DNA of 64,000 nucleotides from Cryptomeria japonica (lineage: Eukaryota > Streptophyta > Pinopsida > Cupressales > Cupressaceae): assembly GCF_030272615.1 (NCBI RefSeq), contig NC_081408.1, positions 762,220,673 through 762,284,672 of the forward strand, written 5' to 3'. This document shows positions 12,599-25,256 of this stretch, in pieces. Made by a program: the position numbers and the translations under genes. The notes under the pieces are model-generated. The model had not been told where the DNA came from, searched no databases, and saw nothing but the letters and a program-made list of their open reading frames with translations. Within the stretch, counting starts at the first letter, position 1. Each line of letters opens with the position of its first letter.

Positions 12599-13490
12599 GC
12601 ATTCTCCTATTATGCTATTGATCCAAAAAAGACCTGGTATTTGTATTTCATGGCACGTTTTTGGAAAAGGGACAATCACTTGATTGCTAGAAAGTGTATC
12701 AAATGTTTTGAGACATCAAATTGCAGATTTTGGTAGTAGAGGGAGTATTGGAAACTGAATATTTTGTCTATTCTGGCAAAATCACCAGTTTTAGCAGGTG
12801 GCAAAAATGTAAACCATTGCCATCTATTGCAGGGAATTCTCCATGATCACTATGAATGCAAAATGCCACTCTGTTGGAAGTGAAAAATTTGTTGCATTCA
12901 ATTTTCCATGTCCACTGATGTTCCAGTTTGCCATTTTTCTCCTTGGCACATTTATTTGGCCTCTTCAGCTCCCAAATTTGTTGTGAAACTATTTGTAGTA
13001 TCCGTGGCATCTTTGTAAGTAACTCATGCTGTTCTACAAGCATTGCATTCTCCTATTATGCTATTGATCCAAAAAAGACCTGGTATTTGTATTTCATGGC
13101 ACGTTTTTGGAAAAGGGACAATCACTTGATTGCTAGAAAGTGTATCAAATGTTTTGAGACATCAAATTGCAGATTTTGGTAGTAGAGGGAGTATTGGAAA
13201 CTGAATATTTTGTCTATTCTGGCAAAATCACCAGTTTTAGCAGGTGGCAAAAATGTAAACCATTGCCATCTATTGCAGGGAATTCTCCATGATCACTATG
13301 AATGCAAAATGCCACTCTGTTGGAAGTGAAAAATTTGTTGCATTCAATTTTCCATGTCCACTGATGTTCCAGTTTGCCATTTTTCTCCTTGGCACATTTA
13401 TTTGGCCTCTTCAGCTCCCAAATTTGTTGTGAAACTATTTGTAGTATCTGTGGCATCTTTGTAAGTAACTCATGCTGTTCTACAAGCATT
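12599..13490. repeat. Near-perfect 446-bp tandem duplication
   Basis: Bases 12599-13044 and 13045-13490 are the same apart from one difference that I can see (gtatccgtgg versus gtatctgtgg). The duplicated minus-strand 91-codon ORFs (13043-12768 and 13489-13214) differ by one residue and show no recognisable domain, so I do not call them genes. The unit starts inside the older 1-kb duplication, so this event is more recent. Confidence 0.92.
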
Positions 13491-14109
13491 GGAAGAGCTG
13501 TAGTTAGAGGTATTTGGTAGGAAAACTGAGTTTGGGGAAATGCATTTTGGAGAGTTTGTGAGGTTTTAGGAGTTGTTCATAGTGTGTTGAAGCTCTGTTT
13601 TGCAAGCCATAGGGCTGCCACTTCATTGTATTGTCATTTTGAAGTACTGAGTGAGACTCTGCTCACATCTGGTGTTTCTCAAGGCTAAACCTGTCTTCTT
13701 CATAGTGCCTGTTCTCTTTTTTGCTTCATTTCTGTCCTCAAATTAATGCTATTTGACTTCAGTCTTGTTGCTCTCTTAGATTAAGAATTGTAATCCATAG
13801 CTGATGAGTTAGGTAAGGAACATCCTTGCTAGTTTATTGATCAAGTTGTATCAAAGAAAATTCATTTTTTTGAGAGTTGTGTTGTGAGTGTATGCTAGGT
13901 CATGCCCACAACTAGGTCTACTGGTAAAGAAGCATTCCCTTTGCAAAGAGATATCAAATTGTGTTAGTGGAGAAGCATGGCAAGAGAAGAAGAATTTGAT
14001 GCTGATGCAAGAGTCCTCAAGATGGAGGATGGCATTGCAAGCCTTTTCCTAAAGACATGGATGCCATGAAGAGCTTGATTGAGGCATTTATGTTGAGTTT
14101 GGACAAAGG

Positions 14110-15091
14110 CAAAAGCTATGTCACAAGGTTTGAATTTGAGTTTGAGTTCGTGTTTGGCAACAATCAAATTTGGCAAGGAGAATTTAAAAAAAAACAAACT
14201 TGTTATTAAATTTGCTTTGTAAATTTGCTTTTTTAAAATAAGTAAAATACCCACAAAATTATGAAAATAAGTAATATTATGTATGCTTACTTTAATTTAA
14301 ATTTGTTAAATTTTATATATTTAAATTTGTTAAATTTTATATATTTAAATTTGTTAAATTTTATATATTAATAATAAAAAATCTAAATTAAATATTGCAA
14401 AATATTGAAATTTTAATTTATTAAATGCTAATATTGAAAATAAAAAAGTAAAACAATAAAAATATGATATTATATCAAATATATGATATAAAGTTCTTTA
14501 ATAGAAATCAATTATGAATTATAAGCTCATTATTTCAAAATAAAAAATAAAAAACCCTAAACGCATTGAACTACTACACACTATGTAGATGGAGATGAGG
14601 TGGACTAGAAGATTCGTAGGCAAAGGTTGCAATGTGTGTGGTTCACAAAGTGCTTTCAAAACCCTAAGTGTCATTCCTCAATCTGATTGTGGAATCATTT
14701 TGCTGCATGTTTTACATTTGGTTACAAGTGCAAGTGCTTGGGTCTTGCCCGTCTAGTAACACCTTGTGATTGCCTAACCACACTCACCTTGCCCACACAA
14801 GGTGACTGACGTAACCATACAGAGTCCATCTTGCTCTTTGCTTGTGTGCTAAACAATTCTCCCACTCTTGTTGTTTAGATCAGAGCTCTCAGCTATCATG
14901 GAATCAAAGGAGCTTGGTTTATTGTATAGAAAAAAAAAAACCCTAACATACAAATGCTTTTTAAATAAAAAATTTCGCTCGTTTTCCGAACGAATTTGAA
15001 AGCTAATTTTCACTTCTTTCTTTCTTTTTTATGAATTCATCAAATTTTAAACTTGAAGCTGAAAATTTGGCGAACCTTGTGACATAGGGCT
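14110..15091. mobile_element. AT-rich TIR element (MITE-like)
   Basis: Inverted ends ctatgtcacaaggttt (about 14114) and aaccttgtgacatag (about 15074-15088) bracket about 1 kb of very AT-rich, non-coding DNA, and the element breaks the gag frame. It contains three copies of a 24-bp AT repeat (14297-14368). I could not find a clean target-site duplication, so the class of DNA transposon is open. Confidence 0.6.
14297..14368. repeat. 24-bp AT-rich tandem repeat, three copies
   Basis: Units ttaaatttgttaaattttat plus atat start at 14297, 14321 and 14345 with no visible differences. They lie inside the AT-rich TIR element. Confidence 0.9.
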
Positions 15092-18000
15092 AAAGTATAA
15101 CCGGTTCTAATGAAGGAGGAGAGTCTTCAAAAAAATGAAAAAATTAAAAATGTCTTCTGATGAAGACTTTGTTCAAAGTGGAGGTTAAGATTGATATCCT
15201 GCCATTGGAAGGTGTAAGGGAATTAAACAAGTTTGGTCATTGGTTGGCACAATTAGAGGTATAGCATTCTTTTCTCCTAGAACATAAGATGGCTTTTGCT
15301 AGATTGAGAATGACAAAGCCTGCTTTGACTTGGTTTGAGAGTCTCTTGCATCCCATTGCATTAAAGAGACAAGCTCTTATTTTTTCTTGGGAACAATTAA
15401 GAAGCTAATCAAGTAACAATTTTATCTTCAGTGTCATATAGAGGAAAATTTGAATGGCAATTTTTGAAGCAAGAGATGGTTAAAATGTACAAGATTATAT
15501 TAGTGAATTCTATAGAAGGGCCATCAAAATGGAAAATGATGTACAATATGAAGGAATTCTGATGAAATATATAGGAGATCTGCACATCTATCTTTATAGG
15601 CTTGTTTCACTTTCCAAACGGTGGACGTAGATGAGACATGTGCTCATGCTCAGTACTTAGAAGTAGAGGTATGTGGTCATGCTCACTACCTAGAAGTAGA
15701 TAATCCTCTTGTAAGGGTAAGGGAGCCAAAGCCAAGGACTAAGAAGAAATCAGCACTTTGTTATGACTATTATGATAAGGATGGTCATGAAGAATTTTTT
15801 TTGTTGGAAGTTGCATCTAGAAAAAAACCCTCACAAGCAAGGTAAGAAGGGTAAGAATGCCTCCATGCCCTCCATGCATGAAGATAATGTAGTGGTTAAA
15901 AGGGTAAGGAGATTTAATTCACTTAGGAAGTTGATTCTTAAGATTTCTTGTGCTACTAAGAAGGCTGATTTGATGGGTAGAGCAACATTCTTTAATTAAG
16001 ATACATGTCAGTGGTTTTAAGGTTAATGGCTTTGTTTGATTCATGTTTATGAATTAACTTAATTGCACAATGTTTGGTAAATAAACTAGATTTGAAGACT
16101 TCTCAAGCCCCTCAGTAAAAAGGTGTACATATGCTAGTTGATAAGTGATGTAAATTGAAGTTTGTTGATGAAATTGTGGTAGTGAAAGATAAGAAATGAA
16201 GGATTGTTGCTTAATTATGTAGAATGTAAACAATTTCACAACTAAGTACAACTATCTTTCAATATGCTATTCTTTTTGAAAAATCTGATTACATTTTGAA
16301 ATAAAAGAATAAGTTAATCTCAATCATATTTTTTCATCAAATAAAACTCATAGTAGAGTTGGAAATTGAACAAGGAACTAGAAATGTAAAAGATGAGAAA
16401 ACATTCTTGTTATTGAAGATTAGTGAACTATGATGGCAAGGGAACACTTAGGAAAGCTTGAAGAAAGTGCTTAGAAAGTTTGAGTAAATTCTGATCTGTC
16501 TAAAGATTAGCATTGAAGGTGGGCACTCATTTTTTGCGGTCTTGACACTTGCGCCTAAGGGTTTGGTGCTCATGTTTGGTATTTTGAACTTCATGTCCTT
16601 AGATGTTGGCGCCTTTTGCCCCAAATGCTTAACTTTTTGGAGTTGCTTGCTTATTTTTGTGAGCCTTATAGTTTAGTTTAGATTTTTGATCGCACTCTCC
16701 AATATTGAGAAAATGTTGTGAAAAATGAGGGGGGAAAATATGGTTAGATTTATTAGGAGACTACCTCAATCAATCCTTATTTTGGCATGTTTGATCCTCG
16801 ATAGTAGCTTGTAAGATAGGTAGTGATTGTTTCCTAGTGAATTGTGTATTTGGTGTTGAGCATAGAGATTTGCACCTATGAGAAAATCCTTTGTAGGTAT
16901 CTATTCTAAGGTGGATTTTAGAGGGGATTTTTGCAATTTTGTGGGAGGTTTTTGGGGAACAAACCCTAGCTATAGAAGAGTGGGATAATGACTTGGGGAG
17001 AGGATAGATTGTAGCTTCTAAAATAAACGAAAGGAGTAGAGATCTATAATGAGCTTTAACAATGGAGGATTGGTGAGAGCTAATTAGAAAACTTAGTGTC
17101 AACACCTTAGGGAGAGCCCTTTTGGAAGAGTGCAAGAAAAAGAAAGCAAGAGAGATACGGAATTAGAGTTCCCAAATGCCTAAATACAATATTTAAGGTC
17201 AAGATATATATTAGGGTAGAAAGCTTAGTAAGGGTTTTAGGGTTTTGAAGGAGGCAGATTTTGAAAATTGAATTGGACTGCATGCATGGGGCATTCGTGT
17301 CCCTTGTAGACCAACATTGGAGTTGGGTCTAGTATCCTTTAGGAGTTGGGACCACAAACTCTATGAATAGGTGGGTTACAAGTTGAGGAGCCATTGTTTG
17401 ACTTGTATGACACATGTACTTGCTTACTTCAACTTCCAAAGGGATTGTAAAACTTTAATATTTCTTGTGGGATGTTTGTAAGTAATTCTTGGTCTTGTAC
17501 AAGCAGTGGGAGAGTTGTAGTTAGAGGTTTTTAGTAGGAACAATTTTAAGTTTGGAAATTGTTATAGAAATGGAGGCAATGGAAGTGTATTTTGGAGAGT
17601 TTGTGAGGTTGTAGGAGCTGTTTATAATGCGTCAGAGCTTTGTTTTGAAAGACCAAGGGCTGCCACCTCATTGTATTGCCATTTTGAAGTACTAAGTTAG
17701 ATTGTGCTTACACCGTTGGACTTTTTTACCCATGAGGTGTATCTCCAAGGTAAACCTATTTTCTTCATGCTGTTTGTGCCTTGTTTTGCTTAACTTCTAA
17801 GTTACTGGGTTCGCCCTTGGACCCCCTTGGTACCGGTCCTGATTCAGACAGGTCCTTGGTTAGGGTTCGGTTCGAATTGGGTTCAACCAGGGTTTGAAAA
17901 ACCTAGAGGTGGTTTGTCGCTGGTCAAACCCAGTCAAACCCAGGCAGCCCAAAAAAGCAAAATATATGCAAATATTAATTTTTTTTTGAATTTCGCTTTC

Positions 18001-18350
18001 TAAAAAGTGAAACTTATACCCTAAAAGTGACTTCTAAAACATTATATTCACTCATTTCACCTCATTTGTGTTGCAAACAAAAGTTTTATGAGAGCAAGTT
18101 GAAGAAAGGGTGAACAAAATTTGGCTTCCAAGATCAAAGAGGAGGAGTTGAAGACTGATTTTTGAAGCTTCAACAAGTGTTGCAGCATCATTTCCATACA
18201 TTTTTAAGCTTCCATTGGCTGCAAGAGGTAGGTTTTTAAACATTTTTTTCCAACTATTTTTGTTTCACAAATTGTCAAACATGAAACTTGAATTTTTTTT
18301 CATTATTTAGTTTTTGTTTTTGAATATGTTTATATTATTTCTTGCCATAG

Positions 18351-20848
18351 GAATTAGAATGGCATCTACATCTTCCTCCATTGGCAACGAACAAATAATT
18401 ACAAAACAAAGAAATGATCCAAATTCTCCCTTATGGATGTATGTTGACATTATAAAACAACTTCTAGGAGGTGCGGGATTCCGTTGGAGATGCCAAGGAT
18501 GTGGTATTGAACGTAATAGTTCATATTATCGGGTGGTAGGCCATTTGTGTGGAATAAAAGGAAGAGGCATCAAAAAATGCCCTGGAAAAGATGGTAAACC
18601 TATACCAGATGAGACAGTGATGAAATATATTAGGGAGCATGAGGCGGCAAAAGAGAGAGAAGTTCGTAGATTGAACCAAACCGCATCAAAGAAAACAAGG
18701 GGAATGCAAGCCCCTTCTAATCCCAATATTGTAGTAGAAGACCACCCTTCTTTGCCGCAAATGAACCTCAAAGTGAACCACCCTTGACACGTGAAAGAAC
18801 AAAGGGGCCTTTAGAAACCACATTCCAAAATGAGAGTAGAGAAAATGCTGACGAAGATATAGTAAGGTGCATTTATGCAAATGGGTTGTCTTTCAATGTT
18901 GTTCGCTCCCCATATTGGAAGCAAATGATAAAAAGTGTTAATGAGGTTCCAAGAGGGTATAAGGGCCCTAGTTATGAGAAGGTATGTGGAACATTATTGG
19001 AGAAAGAAGTGAAGAGGGTTGAAGATGCATTGAAACCCATAAGGGATTCATGGGTTGAGACAGGTGTAACAATTGTTTCAGATGGGTGGAAAGATGCTAA
19101 AAACCGTCCCTTGATCAATGTCATAGCGGTGTCCCCTAAAGGGGCAATGTTTTTGAAAGCTGCGGATTGTGAGGGCCAAATAAAAGATGGCCAATTTATT
19201 GCAGAAATTCTCATCTTTGACATTGAGTTAGTGGGACCCCACAATGTTGTCCAAGTCATAACGGACAATGCAAAAAATTGTAGAGCTGCTGGTTTGTTGG
19301 TTGAGCAATGCTATGATCACATCTTTTGGACACCTTGTGCGGTACATCACTCAATCTTATGCTACAAAGGATTGGGCAAAAAATAAAATGGATCAGAGAT
19401 GTGTATGCAGAGGCTGAGGACATCCAGATGTTCATCACAAACCACCACATGTGTCAAGGGATTTTTAGAACCTATTCGAATTTGGAGCTATTGAAGGTAA
19501 TAAGTGAAATAGTAATTTAATTTTACATTTTCTGATTTGTTTAATTTTAAATGTTCATAATATCATTGTGTAAGCTATATTGTGTATTCTTCTTTAAAGT
19601 TTGGCTTTATTTTTTAATCATTTGGCATTAATTTGTGTTATAGGTTGCTGAGACCCATTTTGCATCAAACACAATCGTCTTAAGATGACTTGTGAAAGTT
19701 AGAGTGGCACTATGCAATATGGTGATCAACACCAATTTGACTGTATGGAAGCAGAGTAGCACTGGGAGGGCAGAAAAAATTAGGGAGAGTATTGAATGAG
19801 AAATGGTGGGATCTTGTTACATATCTCCTAAGTATCATTGAGCCCATCATGATCATGATTCTCTATACAAACATGGATAGGCCTTGCATAGGTGTGATTT
19901 ATGATGGCATTGACTCAATGCTTGAAAAAATAAAGGTCACTATAAATGAAAAAGAGAATGACCCCTAGGAGAAATTCTTCAAAGAACTGGAAACAATTAT
20001 TGTAGAAAGGTGGAATAAGATGACCACTCCTTTGCATCTTCTTGCCTATGCCTTGACACCTATAAGTACTATAGCAATCAGTTTCTTGATAAACCAGGAA
20101 GGATTCCACCATGGAGAGATCTAGAAGTATCTGATGGGTACAAGGCAACATGTCTTAGACTAAATCTTGATGATGATTTGCGAGATGTTGTTACAAATGA
20201 GTTCATAGAATTTGCAAATGGGAATGGTCTAAGTGTTGATGCACTTCGTCATAGATTCAAGAAGGATGCTCATAGTTGGTGGTACTTCCATGGCACATGC
20301 TTCCAACACCTACAACCCCTTGCTATAAAAGTTTAATCACAAGTAAGTTTAATTAATTAAAATTTTAAATTTACAAGTTTTAGTTTATTTATAGTTTACT
20401 TTGTCTTCATAGGTTGCTAGTAATTTTATTTTTATTAATGTATAACTAATAACTTTAATTGTTTACTTTGTCTTCATAGGTTGCTAGTTCATCTGCTTCA
20501 GAAAGAAATTGGAGCACATACTCTTTCATCCACTCAGTAAAGCACAATAGGCTGCTATCAAAAAGAGCAGAGAATTTAGTATATGTGCATTCCAACCTAC
20601 GTCTTCTTTCACACAAACAACGTGACTACACACAACGGGAAACGAAGATGTGGGATATAGAGCTAGAGCATACTGATTTGGATGCTCCCGCTTCTCAGCT
20701 TCTTGCATTGACACTTGATGACTTGGATATCGAGCCAACTTATAGTGCAAGTGCAAGTGGCATTGGCTCATCTAATGTCAATGTCAATGTCGATGAGGAG
20801 GAGGAGGAGGAGGAGGAGGATGAATTAGATGATCCATTTGATGATTAA
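18351..20848 (+). pseudogene. hAT transposase (BED finger, DUF659, hAT dimerisation domain)
   Basis: A likely acceptor (catag, ending 18350) precedes the ATG at 18359. The first ORF (to 18787) carries a BED-type zinc finger with the CQGC pair and a following histidine/cysteine. A frameshift near 18750 leads to the DUF659/RNase H-like part (18784-19386), with TIVSDGWKD (first catalytic Asp region) and QVITDNAKN (second). A second frameshift near 19345 is followed by an exon ending LELLK with donor GT at about 19498. The third part (19644-20340) has many stops. The last exon (20483-20848) holds the dimerisation motif SASERNWSTYSF and ends in an acidic tail with nine consecutive glutamates. At least two frameshifts plus stops make it inactive. 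Confidence 0.88.
20394..20490 (+). repeat. Duplicated 3' splice site in the hAT gene
   Basis: The stretch gtttactttgtcttcatagg plus ttgctagt occurs at 20394-20421 and again at 20461-20488. Each copy ends an intron-like pyrimidine tract with tag|g. Only the second continues into the open dimerisation exon; use of the first would reach a stop after about ten codons. Confidence 0.85.
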
Positions 20849-21290
20849 ACTTTATATTGTTGAAAGTTGAAACAATGATACTTGAATATTTTGTCATTTT
20901 GATATTAAACTTGATGTATATGATGCTATTATGGTATCATCATGATGCTATCAGCTATGATTACAAGCTTATGTTTGTTTTGTTGTTTATATGATTCTAT
21001 GTGACATGCAAATTTTAATTCATGCTATAAGGCTTCACAAATATCAAAATATATATATATATATAGATATATAAAATTTACATGTTTTTGTACTAACGAA
21101 CCCAAATGAACTCAAACCCCTTTTCAAAATTTTGCCATACCGGCATACCGGGTTCTTCGAACCCGAACCGGTAACTTAGCTTAACTTATTCGCACAAGTT
21201 AACACTATTTTATTTAGTCTTGTTGCTCCTCCAATCAAATAATTGTCATTTGTAGTTGATGAGCCTCCTTGCTATTTCAGAAATCAATTA

Positions 21291-24200
21291 TTTTGTTGGC
21301 AAGCAATCCACACTCTTGAAGGGTAACTAAGTGGTAGAACATACAATATGTAAACTGGTAGTTTATAGTCAAAACTTTCCGTTTTTAACCTACTAAGTCA
21401 TGCTTAGTTTTTTTACTGAGTCTAAGTTGGAGCCAAAAATTTTGTCCAGTGAGCTTGAGTATCAACTTTAATGCTTTTGATTTGCTAATGCTACTTATAT
21501 GTTTTGAGTCCCATTAACCTAATTGTTCTATTTATATTCATTAATCTGATTAGTTTATTTCTTTTTTAGGAAAACTATATGCTTTTTGTCCAAGGGTTTG
21601 TGGTGAATGATAAGAGGGGATGCTAGTAAGAACACGTCTTAGGTTCAAATCGTCCTCGCAACACCAAGGTGGCATACAACTCAGTTGACATATGATGAAG
21701 CTGTAGTGTAACAATTATAATGTATATTCGACTGTGCAACAAACTTAGCTTGCACTAGAATGCAGTGCAAACTTACTTGTAAATGCATTTGGGTGGCTCA
21801 CAACCTTAACCAAAATTTACTTCAGAAAAGAAGAATGCCTTTTGTTGCAATGTCATTAGGCAGGTTGTTTCCTATAATAAATTATAGAATCGAAATCCAC
21901 TGTGGGCATCAAGTTAAAGTTCTTGGCAGCATTTGAGTCAGTGAAATACTTTGGCATGAAGCCAAGCTGCTAAGCAATAATATTCATTTTGTTCTACCAA
22001 ATGCATCTGTTGGGTTCTTATGATCCAAAAGAGTATAGCATAATTGCTTTTGTTATGTGGTAGTTGGATGTGAAGTTTCTCGTATGGTATTTGATTGATA
22101 TGACTTTGTAAAGATCTCTTGTAAGTTGTAAACATTTGTAATCACTCGTGAGAATTTAATCTACACTACTGCTGTGGTATTTTGATTTTATTTTATCTAT
22201 TTTCTGCCAAATTTTTGGAATAGGCACAATAGGAAAGGGGGGGAGGTGGAATGCATTTCTAGGATGGTAGGGGACATTGGGCCATTTTTTGTGGCATGAT
22301 AGGGGATGACAATTAAAAGAATAGCAGATTTTGTCATGCCCCCGCCAAACTAGGGCTACCAGCCTAAATAAATACAGATCACAGTTTTAATTAACAATAA
22401 ACTTGGGGGTCGAGGCCTTGGCTTGATTGGCAAGAGCTTCCTGTGGTAGGCACAAGGTAACGAGATCCAGTTTCCCCTCAGCTCACGTGGCACTAGAAGG
22501 CGTGTTGCGCTAACACCACTGGTCATGTTAAAAAGTTTACCCAGCGCACTGCAGTTTATGGGGGGGCTACCTTATTCCTGCAGTCTAAAGAAAAACAATG
22601 AACTTGGGTAATTACAATTCAATGTAAGGAGCCGACCCAGGGTAAAATAGCAATTTGAATGTAAGGCCTGGCCAAGGCTAAAGGGAATATAATAGTGATT
22701 CAAAATAATTGGCGACCAGGGTGAAAGGAAATATAATTATTTGCAAGGCAGCGATTAGTTTTTGAAGGATGCATCCCTTGAAAAGTGAAGGGATGTGCCG
22801 CCTCCACATTAGAAGAGATGAAAGAGAAGTCAATTCAGACATCATTGAAAAGGCATAAAAAAAAGACCTCAATTCAGAAAATATATTGAGAGCAGCAATA
22901 AATAATAGTCAGAAATAATTTGTTGCAGCCATTTGAGGATAAATTTGTTATTTTATCAAGAGGTAATTTTGTCTACTTTATATTAATAATCAAACCTTAA
23001 TATAGATAAAAATCTAAAATTGATATTAGATAGTATTTAAATAGTTTAAATGGGCATACGCCAACCTGTTAAATGTCTTTGCTCCATTCTATTTGAAGTA
23101 TTTTGTAATGTTAGCTACTGGAAGCTGTTTTTGGTTCCATATAAGCAGAACTGATTGTGACAAACATTTGTGATAAAATCAGATTACCACAAAATATTAA
23201 GATATTATGTACTGGGTAAATGAGAAAACAACATATTAGTGAGAGATTAGTAGAAGCATTAAAGACTTTTTCATCTTTCAGTTATTGCTGCCATAGCATG
23301 AACTTGAGAATTTGATGAGCATGTTTGCACGATCTATTCCAAGAATGTGAACACATGGATCCATAGACTTCAATCCATCTCTTGTTTTGCAATCCATTTC
23401 ATTTTTTTGTTGTTGTGTGAACTTTATACCATTTGGCCAGATGCATGGGTGAAGTCAAACATTCGACCTTTAATTGTTGATGTTACCCAAAATTAGCTTG
23501 TTTGACTTTACTCAAACTAGATGATTTATTTCTTTAAGAATTTTACTTTACATGCTCCTTAATAGTATACATAAAATTGCATTTTCACACATTGCTTTCT
23601 AATAAAGGACAATCCTTAACCTACTTGTCTGTTGCACAGTTCACACACATGTTTGTGCCTAGAAGAAGTGTTCAATTTTGTGTAGTATGGCCCTACAATC
23701 TACGTGGGAAACATCACTTGACCGGTCTGCTAAATACTATGGGTGATGTTCTAGCTGATATGAACACTGTATCTGTATGACAATTGGTATGTTGACGATT
23801 ATGATTGGTTGATGAAGCTGTTTGTTGAGCAGGTTGTACTAGTTTTGAAAGAACTCACTGAGGCAGTGAATACTGCACTAACTCTTGTTGCATAATGTCT
23901 CATATCTGGTTAATATTGGTTTGTTCCTGTTATGATTGTTGTGATCGCTGTTTCTGCAGACTTTGATTATGCCTTTGTGTTTCTGAATTCCTTGGAATAA
24001 TAAAACCATTCCTTTCCCCACATAATGTGCTCGTTACAGTAACTGAATCCATATTTTCTTGGCTAAATTTCACAGTTGGTTCAGTCTTGTGCTGATTGGT
24101 CTACTGATGAGCCTTCAGATCTGGCTGTGACTCTTTTATGAAATTAACCTCTTATGGATGCTCTCCTTGTGCTCGTTTATGGTTGCAACTGGAGTTGATT

Positions 24201-25251
24201 GGACCACCTCAAACCAGTTTAGTTCAAGCCCAAGAAATTGGTCAATCTTGAAGAAGTTTGGTTATTAATTCGGTTTCATTAGTTTGGGCTTGTTCATCAT
24301 GACCAGTCTAGCAGGCCTCATGCGGCATCTCCACATTGGTCTCCATTGTCTGGTTTCATGTTTGTGTGTCAAAGTTGAAGAATTTAAATCAGCACTGGAT
24401 TCCTCCTTCAAGCCAATTAAAAGCCAATCATAGCAATAGAAAACAAATACAACTTACGGCATTGGATATCAGCAAAGCAAAAAATAAGTTAACAGCAGAC
24501 TTAAACAAAATAGTAATATCTGAAACATCCGATCTGCAATTAAGTGCACAGCATAGAATTAAAAGCTCTCAGTAGTGGGATGATTGTTTGATAGACTTCA
24601 AACTGTCCTAAAATAACAGAAATAACACCTAAATATAATTACCTCATATGCAATTATTATACAGCAATTCACTGGGTGATAAAATAAAACATTCAAGGCT
24701 GGATTCCACTTTCAGCAAACTGATATATATTTTTTTTAAAGTGACTAGACACTCCTAAAACCAGCTTTAAAACAATGCTAAACATTATTTAAAAAAAGCA
24801 AATTATTACAAAACAAATAATCAAAAAATGTCCTTAAAAATAGTTTTGAACTGTTGTTAAAGAGGCATCTCAGTAGCATTTATCCAATGAGAGGGTGGTT
24901 AAAAAAATACATTGTTGAAGGCCACCCAGTTTATAGGTACTGAGGTTACTTTTACAACCCAAACACATAATCTGTAGAATACACACAAATACAGAGCACA
25001 GATTGGTGATTTTTTTATAACTTATTCTAAGCAGTAAGGAGAACATGGCTCATCACCAATTATGGCGACTTTGATTTTGCTGGGAACTTACGTTTTTTTA
25101 ATAGCAAGTTTTGGTTTTGCATTGAAAATATCTTTTGGCTGAAATCAAAGCATTGTAACTAAGTAGAAGACATGCATCTCTTTCACAAAGTTTGCTAAGT
25201 TTGTATGAGCTCTCATTTTCAATAAAGCTATCTTGTTCGATTCTAGTAATT
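21291..25251. other. Non-coding spacer, no gene seen
   Basis: No ORF longer than about 80 codons and none with recognisable domains. Two tRNA-like A/B-box pairs suggest SINE remnants (about 21597-21690 and 22418-22468). Poly-A/T runs are frequent. If the 9936 and 50260 exons belong together, this is intronic. Confidence 0.6.
22418..22468 (+). repeat. SINE-like A box and B box
   Basis: TTGGCTTGATTGG at 22418-22430 matches an RNA polymerase III A box, and GGTAACGAGATCC at 22456-22468 is a poor B box, 25 bases apart. No complete tRNA fold could be drawn. Confidence 0.35.
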
Positions 25252-25256
25252 GTCAA

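Larger units (their letters stand above)
13900..16250 (+). pseudogene. Gypsy gag-protease remnant, interrupted
   Basis: Gag-like coding text starts near 13910 and is interrupted by the TIR element at 14110-15091. It resumes at about 15160-15620 with features of plant retrotransposon gag: a VEVKIDILPLEGV block, a NKFGHWLAQLE block and VQDYISEFYRRAI. At about 15757-15800 a degraded zinc knuckle follows (CYDYYDKDGHEE, second cysteine lost). Near 16020-16120 a protease-like ALFDSC...INLIAQCLVNKLDL segment has DSC where DSG is expected. Several stops and frameshifts separate these blocks, so no functional protein is made. No RT or integrase is visible. Confidence 0.6.
17797..21179 (+). mobile_element. 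hAT-family DNA transposon, 3383 bp, defective
   Basis: The ends are inverted: 17797 reads ctaagttactgggttcg, and the complement of the right end reads ctaagttaccggttcggg. An 8-bp duplication, CTTAACTT, flanks it (17789-17796 and 21180-21187); eight bases is the usual size for hAT. Inside is a plus-strand hAT transposase pseudogene. A related direct repeat without the insertion near 13730-13785 shows what the empty site looks like and supports the boundaries. The sub-terminal regions are full of ggttcg/cgaaccc motifs, which could be transposase-binding sites. Confidence 0.9.
13380..21290 (+). mobile_element. Decayed gypsy-type LTR element with nested insertions
   Basis: Direct repeats of roughly 0.4-0.45 kb flank a gag-protease remnant. 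The left repeat (about 13424-13850) and the right one (about 17430-17796, resuming at 21180-21290) share gtagttagaggt-ttt-gtagga, ttttggagagtttgtgaggtt and ctgccac-tcattgtattg, in order. These are the likely LTRs. The right one is split by the hAT transposon, and the interior is split by an AT-rich TIR element. A weak PBS-like ttgtatcaaag lies at about 13847. The outer boundaries are uncertain because the left repeat overlaps the 446-bp duplication. Confidence 0.55.

Noticed and set aside
12768-13489. Two near-identical 91-codon minus ORFs as a tandem gene pair
   Set aside because: They lie inside the 446-bp duplication, have no recognisable domain, and the older diverged copy of the same region (about 11700-11960) does not keep the frame.
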